NCBI RefSeq assembly: GCF_011193355.1
Contig: NZ_CP049780.1
Coordinates: 134,072 to 198,071 of the forward strand
Reading direction: 5' to 3'
From: Streptomyces sp. JB150
Lineage (GTDB): Bacteria; Actinomycetota; Actinomycetes; Streptomycetales; Streptomycetaceae
DNA length: 64,000 bases
Below the pieces are notes generated by a model. The model ran no database searches. It worked only from the letters and a program-made list of their open reading frames with translations, and had not been told where the DNA came from. This document shows, piece by piece, positions 58,801 to 64,000 of this stretch (position 1 is the stretch's first letter; every line of letters begins with the position of its first letter). The position numbers and the translations under genes were made by a program.

Positions 58801-59117
58801 TGGTGGTCAGCGAGCTGGTCACCAACGCCGTGCGGTACGGCGGTCAGGGGCCGGTGGGCCTGCGGTTGCTGCGCGACGACTCGCTGATCTGCGAGGTCTC
58901 GGACCGCAGCAACACCTCCCCGCGGATCCGGCGGGCGGCCACGACCGAGGAGGGCGGGCGGGGCCTGTTCCTCGTCGCGCAGTTCACCAAGAGCTGGGGC
59001 GCCCGCTTCATGCCGCAGGGCAAGACGGTGTGGGCCGAGCAGATTCCGCAGCCGGAGCAGGCCGCGCCGGAGCCGGACGAGCAGACGCTGCTGGACATGT
59101 TCGACGACCTGGACTGA
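55860..59117 (+). CDS. GAF-GAF-PP2C-HATPase stress regulator (SpoIIE/RsbU-RsbW type)
   Basis: This 1085-aa regulator combines an N-terminal GAF-type sensor (about 30-180; RPEILASWQRSQTLGI start as in GAF/Fis-type activators), a very long Pro/Thr/Glu-rich linker (about 305-435, repeating TAEGHTPQAHTAEGQAPQ-like units), a second GAF (about 480-690), a PP2C/SpoIIE domain (about 700-945; GVGGDWFDV, GDVPGNG, MYTDGLLKEGRG, PYDDVALLLARV) and a C-terminal HATPase (about 955-1065; VVSELVTNAVRYGGQG). It thus joins the phosphatase and kinase/anti-sigma halves of a partner switch. GGAG precedes the ATG. It is in line with Asp23 and DUF6131, suggesting a stress locus. Confidence 0.9.
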   Translation: MSDLPDYPGSVEPYPPPSGSGRDDGALPETGVRPEILASWQRSQTLGIDRERADLPIESDLDPDSRLIRAATPVLDHLYERFFGIPVTVALADSRANIVDRWGDPAGLRLMDAASLVPGANVDERFMGTSSVSMVLSTRAPFVVVGHEHFLHELKELTCMAAPVRDPVGGTVRGAVNLSVPRELANPAMALVLQDATERIEERLLELSTARERQLMHSFRQARERGGRAELKVGSGQLFRSGAPAPRLTPQERLILLERAVELISSTDETFAEVPLAGSRTAVLRRRELHHGDAEGAAVEVSFEDTRARSSAGGGTRPGTGAGAGPGTGQPGRATAAAPDGRHVPLLGRPAEAAGTTVSGTTAEAPAAEAQATRPPAERPHTAEPHTAHPPTTEGNGPTAEGHTPQAHTAEGQAPQTPTPEAQAPAQPAAGESADAEASLAAPADAWLLLVGEPGVGRLAAEARGRLSLLNEAGARLGTTLDMRRTAEELAEIAVPRFADLVVVDLVEGVLAGEEPPRGRLGPDVALRRVAARTDMDPRTSPTALSSPTPPTSPSALASPSSPGTPASAHTAASPHARIASAAAIDGVDEPVGYPAGTPQARCLETGVPVTDSVVTAALAGHPGDQVHPVGLLGEGEHSFLCAPLSARGSVLGLAGFYRRGRSRPFEQDDLTLAGELAARAAISVDNARRYRREHQASLTLQRSLLPRALPRLTAVDLASRYLPADVRAGVGGDWFDVIPLSGMRVALVVGDVPGNGLQAAATMGRLRTAVRTLAGLDLLPEEVLAHLDDLVSRTPGDSADELDPATGATCLYAIFDPVSCRCTAARAGHPPPAVLTPDGTARLMDLPVGPPLGLGGIQPYESAGVDLPDGSLLTMYTDGLLKEGRGYGDTDARTGRLLASLSEAGPALEDICDRVAGTLPPGGPYDDVALLLARVHALPEDRVASWEFPSEPSAVARAREVTRAQLAAWGMSELDFNTGLVVSELVTNAVRYGGQGPVGLRLLRDDSLICEVSDRSNTSPRIRRAATTEEGGRGLFLVAQFTKSWGARFMPQGKTVWAEQIPQPEQAAPEPDEQTLLDMFDDLD

Positions 59118-59258
59118 GCCATTCGACGTGCCTGCCGTGCCGTGCCAGGCCGTGCCGTGCCGTGCCAAACCGTGTCGCAAGTGGACCCCGGTGGCCGGAT
59201 GTTGTCGTACCGGCGGCGTTCGGAGGAGCACGCGGGCGGTCCCCATAGGGTTACCGTC

Positions 59259-60368
59259 ATGTCTGCTTCCCTGAGTTCCACGAAAACCGCCGCAGCGTTG
59301 CGCACATCGGCACGCGTCTCCCTCGACCTGCTGCTGGTCGCCTTGGCCACCTCGGTCGTCCTCTGGCTGGTGGGGCGGATGTGGTCGGTTGTCTGGCCTC
59401 TGATAGTGGGCTTGCTCCTCACCACGCTGACCTGGCCGATGGCTCGTTTCCTGCGTCGGCGGGGGTGGCCTCCGGCCCTGGCCGCGTCGGCGGTGACCGT
59501 GGCGTTCCTGGTCGTGCTGGTGGGCATCGTGACGCTGATCGCGGTGCCGGTCGCCTCCCAGTCCGGCCAGCTGGCCGACGGCGCGGTCTCCGGCATCCAG
59601 AGAATCCGTGAGTGGGTCGCCGGGCCGCCCCTGAACATCGGCGACGAGCAGATCACCGACGGCTTCGACAAGGCCGTGGCCCGCGTCCAGGACAGCGTCG
59701 GCAGCCTGCTCACCGCCGTGGTCTCGGGGGTCAGCACGGTCGTCAACGGCCTGGTCACCGCCGTCCTCGCGCTCTTCCTGATGTTCTTCTTCCTCAAGGA
59801 CGGGCCGCGGTTCCTGCCCTGGCTGACGCGTCAGCTTCCCGGCCGGCTGGCCACGGACATCCCGGTCGTCGCCGAACGCAGCTGGGAGACCCTCGGCGCG
59901 TTCGTGCGGTCACAGGCGTTCGTCGGTCTGCTGGACGCCGTGCTCATCGGGATCGGCCTGTGGATCCTGAAGGTTCCGCTGGTCCTGCCGCTCGCGGTGC
60001 TGACCTTCGTGTCCGCGTTCGTCCCGATCGTCGGCGCCCTCTTCGCGGGTCTGGTCGCGGTCCTCATCGCGCTGGTCTCGAACGGCCTGACGGACGCCCT
60101 GATCGTGCTGGCCATCATCGTCGTGGTGCAGCAGCTGGAGGGCAACGTCTTCCAGCCCATGATCCAGAGCCGCGGGCTCGGGCTGCACGCCGCGGTGGTC
60201 CTCCTCGCGGTCACCCTGGGAGGCAGCTTGGCCGGCATCGTGGGCAGCCTGCTGGCGGTGCCGGTGGCCGCGCTGATCGCCGTGGTCTGGAACTACGTAC
60301 GCGAACAGCTGCGGGAGCCGGACCCGGAGCCCGACGAGTCGCCGTCCGGGGCAGCCGTACCTTCGTGA
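59259..60368 (+). CDS. AI-2E family (TqsA/PerM-like) transporter
   Basis: This 369-aa membrane protein has about eight helices and the family's GLLLTTLTWPMARFLRRRGWPPALAA start, central cytoplasmic loop, FLKDGPRFLPWL and the conserved C-terminal half (VSAFVPIVGALFAGLVAVLIAL, LEGNVFQPMIQSRGLGLHAAVVLLAV, GSLLAVPVAALIAVV). Members export AI-2, sodium or other solutes; the substrate here is unknown. No ribosome site is present, but TAGGGT lies 6 nt before the ATG, so the transcript is probably leaderless or nearly so. Confidence 0.88.
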   Translation: MSASLSSTKTAAALRTSARVSLDLLLVALATSVVLWLVGRMWSVVWPLIVGLLLTTLTWPMARFLRRRGWPPALAASAVTVAFLVVLVGIVTLIAVPVASQSGQLADGAVSGIQRIREWVAGPPLNIGDEQITDGFDKAVARVQDSVGSLLTAVVSGVSTVVNGLVTAVLALFLMFFFLKDGPRFLPWLTRQLPGRLATDIPVVAERSWETLGAFVRSQAFVGLLDAVLIGIGLWILKVPLVLPLAVLTFVSAFVPIVGALFAGLVAVLIALVSNGLTDALIVLAIIVVVQQLEGNVFQPMIQSRGLGLHAAVVLLAVTLGGSLAGIVGSLLAVPVAALIAVVWNYVREQLREPDPEPDESPSGAAVPS

Positions 60369-60387
60369 CGCCGTGTGCCGCCGACGC

Positions 60388-60412
60388 GGTCACCGGCCGA
60401 AGGCCGGTGACC
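60388..60412 (+). terminator. Hairpin terminator after the AI-2E gene
   Basis: GGTCACCGGCC and GGCCGGTGACC pair over 11 bp with a GAA loop, 19 bp after the stop. It lies directly before the RecB relic, which therefore has no promoter of its own that I can see. Confidence 0.78.
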
Positions 60413-60416
60413 CGAC

Positions 60417-60698
60417 GTGCTGACGTACGACCCGGTGCGGGCGGATCTGGAGCGGGTGGAGCGCAAGCTGCTCGCGCTGTGGGAGGCGAGCCGGCGGGCG
60501 ACCGAGACCGGGGACTGGCGGCCGCGCCCCACGAAGCTGGGCGGCTGGTGCGACCACCAGGCGCACTGCCCGGAGTTCGGCGGCGAAAACCAGACCGATG
60601 CCCCTGCGGTCGTCCTTTCACTACCTGACATGACGTGCCGGCTGGTCGAGGCCTGCCACCTGCTCGTCGCCGCGCCGACGGGTCCAGGGCGCTTGTAA
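60417..60698 (+). pseudogene. C-terminal relic of a RecB-family exonuclease
   Basis: The 93-codon frame encodes LTYDPVRADLERVERKLLAL, then RATETGDWRPRPTKLGGWCDHQAHCPEFGG, which is the C-terminal end of actinobacterial RecB-family/Cas4-like exonucleases (the Cys-rich 4Fe-4S tail). Those proteins are about 280 aa, so some two-thirds including the PD-(D/E)xK core is missing. The first Cys of the usual C-x2-C...C tail is replaced by Gly. After EFGG the frame runs into unrelated sequence. This is a deletion remnant. Confidence 0.75.
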
Positions 60699-60921
60699 CT
60701 GTTCAACCGTCACCTCAGTCTTTCAGCAGCGCAGGTCGCTCGTCCTCGCAGGTGGCGACCGGTCCGGTGACTGACGTGACCCGCCTGACCGGAAGACTGA
60801 CCGCCGTGTTGCACCGTCCGGAACCCCAGTCGATTCTTTCGGCTTGTGAAGGCAGAACGCCACACCGGACGGAACTGCCTTCAGAAATCGACGTGTTGCT
60901 CAACGGAAAAGGTGCCCAACC

Positions 60922-61305
60922 ATGCTGACCTTCGGACGACTTCGGAAGCGCGCCCGCGCGGGAGCGGCCGCGGCGCTCGCCCTCTCGGCCGTGACGGCCG
61001 GCACGGCCTCCGCCTCCACCGCGGCCTCCGCGCCCTCCGCCTATGCGGCCGAGCCCGCGCCTTCCTGCGTCACCCTGTACCAGAGCTGGCGGTACACCCA
61101 GGCCGGGAACGGCTGCGGCGCCACGATGACCGTCAAGGTCGTCTACCAGGACGGCGCCGAGGGGCTGTGCCGCACGGCGGCACCCAACGAGACCGTGACC
61201 CTCGGCGACGGGTACGCCGGCCCGCACGGGCAGGCCCGGTACATCGCCCTCTGCGACCAGACGCTGAGCGGCACCGGCTTCGCTCAGGAGCCCGCGGACG
61301 CTTGA
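60922..61305 (+). CDS. Secreted alpha-amylase inhibitor, tendamistat family
   Basis: This 127-aa precursor has a Sec signal (about 1-43) and a mature domain matching tendamistat/Haim proteins. Cysteines at 49, 65, 83 and 111 have spacings of 16, 18 and 28, the same as the disulfide pairs 11-27 and 45-73 of tendamistat, and the inhibitory Trp-Arg-Tyr triad is W56-R57-Y58, seven residues after the first Cys as in tendamistat. It should bind animal alpha-amylases tightly. The tail is longer than usual by about 14 residues (TLSGTGFAQEPADA). GGAAAAGG precedes the ATG. The gene is monocistronic. Confidence 0.93.
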   Translation: MLTFGRLRKRARAGAAAALALSAVTAGTASASTAASAPSAYAAEPAPSCVTLYQSWRYTQAGNGCGATMTVKVVYQDGAEGLCRTAAPNETVTLGDGYAGPHGQARYIALCDQTLSGTGFAQEPADA

Positions 61306-61487
61306 GCCAGTGGGTAGTCGTACCGCACGAACCCGTTGAAGCTCGCCACCTTGTCGCCTTCCGCGCCACGCCCCGGCCGCGCACCGTCTCCGCGACGAAG
61401 AGGTCCTGGAGACTGCAGCTGTCGTCCATCCGGAACGTCTTCCCAGGCGGCGCGGTCCTCCTCGCGAAGCGGACCCGTGTCGGCCAT
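61284..61487 (-). pseudogene. Decayed GNAT acetyltransferase gene
   Basis: Pieces of one GNAT protein appear in different frames: the start MADTGPLREEDRAAWE (frame of 61487), then SLQDLFVAETVRGRGVAR, the acetyl-CoA-binding motif A, in another frame (about 61390-61430), then KVASFNGFVRYDYPL, a typical C-terminus, back in the first frame. The whole covers only 204 bp against about 450-500 for an intact gene. At least two frameshifts and a large internal deletion are needed. It overlaps the end of the amylase inhibitor gene tail-to-tail. Confidence 0.75.
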
Positions 61488-61569
61488 GGTCGCGATCCTG
61501 GCACGGGGCGCGCCCGCCCGACGCGTCTTCCCGTGTTTCTCCTACGGTCATTGGTCATAGAGTCGGTGC

Positions 61570-62202
61570 GTGACTGATGAAGACTCCACGTTCGACGTAC
61601 TGGGTGTGCTGAGCGATCCGGTGCGGCGCCGGCTCTACCGGCATGTCGCCGCCGCTCCGGAGGAGGTGAGCCGCGACGCGGCCGCCGAGGCGGCCGGGGT
61701 CTCCCGGTCGCTCGCCGCCTTCCATCTGGACAAGCTGGTCGAGGCGGGGCTGCTGGTGGTGTCCTTCCGGCGGCTGTCCGGGCGCAGCGGGCCCGGGGCC
61801 GGGCGGCCGGCGAAGGTGTACCGGCGCGCCGAGGGCGAGCACGCCGTGTCGGTTCCGCCGCGGTCGTACGACGCCGCGGCCCGGCTGCTCGCCGAGGTGC
61901 TGGAGAACGCCGGGCTGGACCGGGAGTTGCAGGCCGCGGCGAAGGCGGCGGGCGCGGCGCAGCCGGGCGCCGGCGACGTGGAGGCGGCGCTGCGCGCTCG
62001 CGGTTACGAGCCCTTCCGGGACGGCGAGACGCTGCGGCTGCGCAACTGCCCCTTCCACGCGCTGGCTTCGGAGTTCCCCGCGCTGATCTGCGGGATGAAC
62101 CTGGCGCTCATCGAGGGTCTGGCGCCCGAGGAGTGGTCGCCGGCGATGGACCCGTGTCCGGGCGGCTGCTGCGTCTCGCTCTCTAAAAACAAAACTGATT
62201 GA
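61570..62202 (+). CDS. ArsR/SufR-like winged-helix regulator with Cys-rich C-terminus
   Basis: This 210-aa regulator has an N-terminal winged helix (about 8-85: LSDPVRRRLYRHVAAAP, AGVSRSLAAFHLDKLVEAGLL, wing GPGAGRPAKVYRR) and a C-terminal domain with C160 (RNCPFHALA), C174 (ICGMNLAL), C196 and C200/C201 (DPCPGGCC). The C-x13-C spacing recalls SufR, whose cysteines hold an Fe-S cluster. The GTG start has no ribosome site, suggesting a leaderless mRNA. DUF3291 follows 33 bp downstream and is probably its target. Confidence 0.85.
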   Translation: MTDEDSTFDVLGVLSDPVRRRLYRHVAAAPEEVSRDAAAEAAGVSRSLAAFHLDKLVEAGLLVVSFRRLSGRSGPGAGRPAKVYRRAEGEHAVSVPPRSYDAAARLLAEVLENAGLDRELQAAAKAAGAAQPGAGDVEAALRARGYEPFRDGETLRLRNCPFHALASEFPALICGMNLALIEGLAPEEWSPAMDPCPGGCCVSLSKNKTD

Positions 62203-62211
62203 CTATAGAGA
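62180..62211. promoter_or_regulatory. AT-rich inverted repeat between regulator and DUF3291 genes
   Basis: TCTCTA (62180-62185) and TAGAGA (62206-62211) flank an A-rich run and a TTGACT box. It is sharply AT-rich against its surroundings and may be an operator or internal promoter for the DUF3291 gene. Confidence 0.45.
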
Positions 62212-62235
62212 TGGGGCCGGGCCATGCTGTGCCGC

Positions 62236-62706
62236 ATGACTCAGTCCCATCTGGCGCAGGTCAACATCGGCCGCATCGTCGCCCCGCTGGACAGCCCCGA
62301 GCTGGCCGACTTCGTCGCCCAGCAGCCCGAGATCAACGCGCTCGCCGACCGCAGCCCCGGCTTCGTCTGGCGTCTCGTCGACGACGACGGCGCGGACGCG
62401 ACCGGCATCCGCCCCGACGGGAACGACGCCTTCCTCCTGATCAACTGCTCGGTCTGGGAGTCCGTGGAAGCCCTGCGGAACTTCACGTACCACAGCGGCC
62501 ATCTGCGGGTACTGAGCCGCCGCCGCGAGTGGTTCCACCGCATGGCCGAGGCCCACCAGGCCCTGTGGTGGATCCCGGCCGGCCACCGCCCGACCGTCGC
62601 CGAGGCGATGGAACGCGTCGCCCTGCTCCGCGAACACGGCCCCGGCCCGCAGGCGTTCACCTTCCGCGACCCCTACCCGGCCCCGACGGGCGCGGTGCTG
62701 CTCTGA
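62236..62706 (+). CDS. DUF3291 family protein
   Basis: This 156-aa protein has the DUF3291 pattern: LAQVNIGRIVAPLDSPELADFV, SPGFVWRLVDDDG, LLINCSVWESVEALRNFTYHSGHLRVL, RREWFHRM and ALWWIPAGHRPTVAEAMERV. It has a dimeric alpha-beta barrel-like fold related to ABM monooxygenases; the function is unknown. It lies directly downstream of a Cys-rich winged-helix regulator, so it may take part in a redox or metal response. Confidence 0.85.
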   Translation: MTQSHLAQVNIGRIVAPLDSPELADFVAQQPEINALADRSPGFVWRLVDDDGADATGIRPDGNDAFLLINCSVWESVEALRNFTYHSGHLRVLSRRREWFHRMAEAHQALWWIPAGHRPTVAEAMERVALLREHGPGPQAFTFRDPYPAPTGAVLL

Positions 62707-62800
62707 CCGCGGCCCGCGGGCCGCGGCCGGCCCGCCCGGGCCCCGGCAGGGGACGGTCCTCTGCTGGAACCCGGACGGGATCAGGACGGTCCGGGGTGTC

Positions 62801-64000
62801 TCAACCGCCGGAGCAGACCGCGCCGTTGAGGCGGAAGACCGTCGGCTCGGGGTTGGGGCCGTCGTTGGCGCCGACGAAGCCGAAGGAGGCGGTCGAGGCG
62901 CCGTCGGGGGCGAGCGGGCCGGCGCCGTCGGGGGCGGTCACGCGCACGTGGCGGCCGGTCTGGTGGAACGTGGCGTTCCAGCCGGAGGACACCGACTGCC
63001 GGTCGGTCGGCCAGTCCCAGTCCACGGTCCAGCCGGTGATCGGGGTGCTGGAGAGGTTCCGGACGGTCACCGTCGCGACGAAGCCGTTGCCCCAGCTGGT
63101 GTCGCGGTGGTACGTCACCGCGCACGGGGCGTCCGCCGGGGTGCCGGTGGTGAACGTCAGCGGGTCGGACGGGGCGGACAGGCGGCCCGCGGCGTCGGCG
63201 GCCAGGACGTTGACCGTGTGGGTGCTGCCCGCGGGCAGGTTCCGCAGCGTGACGGACGTGCCGGTGGTCTCGCCGACCACGCGGGTGTGCGCGCCCTCGC
63301 GTGCCTGGACCAGGTACCGCGCGGCGCCCTGTGCGCCCGCCCAGGACAGGCGCGCGGTGGTGTCGGTCACCGACTCGAGCTTCGGGGTGCCGGGGGTCGC
63401 GGCACCGGAGGCGGCCGGGCCGGTTCCCGCTCGCGGCGTCAGGGTGACGGTGAGCATCCCGTACGGCTCCACGGTGACTTGGGAGGCGGACGTGCCGTCG
63501 CCGTTCACGTCGGTGATGTCGGTGTCCCCGCGCGCGTAGCGGCTCAGCTCCGGCGCGGCACCGGACGGGGTGAAGCCCGCGTACTCGAGGTCGACGGTCC
63601 GGGCGGCGTCCGGGTTCTTGTTGATGAGCAGGACGCTCAGGCGCCCGTCGCGCCGCTGGACGGCGTGTGCGGAGACGTCCCGCGCGGAGGAGGCGGTGGC
63701 GACCATGGTGTCGCCGGCGGTGCCCAGTTCGCGGGTCATCTTCATGCCGTAGTAAGGGTGGAACGGGGTGTTCGCCGGCGGTTGACAGACGTCTCCGGTG
63801 CAGGCACCGCTGGAGAGCATGCCCATGTCGCCGTAGTCGGTCTCGCCGTCGACGGTGGTGATCTGTCCGGGGCCGTTGTGGGTGTTCCACCAGTCGACGG
63901 TGAAGACGCCGTTCTCCAGCGCCGTCATGAAGGCGTCGGCGGCGAACAGGGCGTTGGGGCGGGCCGTGAGGCGGGCACCGCCGGTGTTGGTGTTGATCTC
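62801..64000 (-). CDS. Secreted glycoside hydrolase with FN3 and CBM2, 5' end outside window
   Basis: The frame is open to the window edge, giving the last about 400 residues of a modular secreted enzyme. From the N-side it shows EINTNTGGARLTARPNALFAADAFMTALENGV and DWWNTHNG of a clan GH-A-like catalytic domain (the E in EIN may be catalytic), its beta-sandwich (LSVLLINKNPDAARTVDLEYAGF), a fibronectin III domain (KLESVTDTTARLSWAGAQGAARYLVQA) and a CBM2 cellulose-binding module (CAVTYHRDTSWGNGFVATVTVRN ... GWNATFHQTGRHVRV). It acts on plant cell-wall glycan; the exact GH family cannot be fixed from this part. Confidence 0.85.
   Translation of the reverse strand, partial: EINTNTGGARLTARPNALFAADAFMTALENGVFTVDWWNTHNGPGQITTVDGETDYGDMGMLSSGACTGDVCQPPANTPFHPYYGMKMTRELGTAGDTMVATASSARDVSAHAVQRRDGRLSVLLINKNPDAARTVDLEYAGFTPSGAAPELSRYARGDTDITDVNGDGTSASQVTVEPYGMLTVTLTPRAGTGPAASGAATPGTPKLESVTDTTARLSWAGAQGAARYLVQAREGAHTRVVGETTGTSVTLRNLPAGSTHTVNVLAADAAGRLSAPSDPLTFTTGTPADAPCAVTYHRDTSWGNGFVATVTVRNLSSTPITGWTVDWDWPTDRQSVSSGWNATFHQTGRHVRVTAPDGAGPLAPDGASTASFGFVGANDGPNPEPTVFRLNGAVCSGG

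Noticed and set aside
1..64000. tRNA, rRNA, integrase or insertion sequence
   Set aside because: I looked for tRNA-like cloverleaf stretches, transposase motifs and flanking target repeats and found none that I could support. A tRNAscan or IS search could still reveal something missed by eye.

Overview
The window is high-GC DNA with the codon bias, TTA-codon rarity, GTG starts and gene families of Streptomyces: a conservon operon with CYP157/CYP154 partners, a GH19 chitinase behind DasR-type boxes, SpoIIE-type phosphatases, many secreted glycan-binding proteins and a tendamistat-type amylase inhibitor. I see no tRNA, rRNA, insertion sequence, integrase or CRISPR array. The content looks like an accessory part of a Streptomyces chromosome.

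Layout. 0-10 kb: the end of an FAD monooxygenase, an amino-acid permease, a GlxA-type regulator divergent from an HD hydrolase and a TAT-exported DJ-1/PfpI protein, a secreted serine hydrolase coupled to its winged-helix regulator, a secreted chitinase, and a PAS-GAF-PP2C phosphatase. 10-16 kb: a complete conservon (cvnA-D plus CYP157 and CYP154). 16-21 kb: a two-gene operon for secreted sugar-acting proteins (sugar dehydrogenase-PKD-CBM6-ricin and ThuA-DUF1080-ricin) whose lectin modules are 370/371 identical in DNA. 21-31 kb: assorted metabolic and regulatory genes, including a divergon of a PaiB/B3-B4 pair and an XRE-cupin regulator, a secreted FN3 protein broken by an apparent frameshift, and a PAP2-type lipid enzyme.

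31.5-41.3 kb is a ten-gene, mostly overlapping, leftward operon: ACP, DarB-like KAS III, DarA-like flavodoxin-fold enzyme, aromatic FAD hydroxylase, SCP2-like protein, FabF-like KS, P450, second ACP, FabG and an F420/FMN luciferase-like oxidoreductase. DarA/DarB make dialkylresorcinols in Gram-negative bacteria, so this is best read as an actinobacterial dialkylresorcinol-type (possibly hydroxylated) lipid pathway with its own small type II fatty-acid-like machinery. The darA homologue has a TTA codon, suggesting bldA control.

43.6-54.6 kb holds a cluster of immunity-like and RNA-handling genes: a membrane-anchored Mrr-type nuclease, a TROVE-vWA (Ro60-like) protein, a 990-aa NACHT STAND ATPase, a DUF1963 protein, and a tightly overlapping triplet of an NB-ARC/TPR STAND protein, a radical SAM/SPASM maturase of the FxsB/GrrM type and a 72-aa Cys/His peptide. 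The triplet resembles the FxSxx-COOH systems but has a different peptide, and is my leading candidate for an undescribed system.

55-64 kb: an Asp23 stress protein, a tiny DUF6131 membrane protein, a GAF-GAF-PP2C-HATPase regulator, an AI-2E family exporter, a RecB-nuclease C-terminal relic, the amylase inhibitor, a decayed GNAT gene, an ArsR-like Cys-rich regulator with a DUF3291 gene, and the 3' part of a secreted GH-FN3-CBM2 enzyme running off the window.
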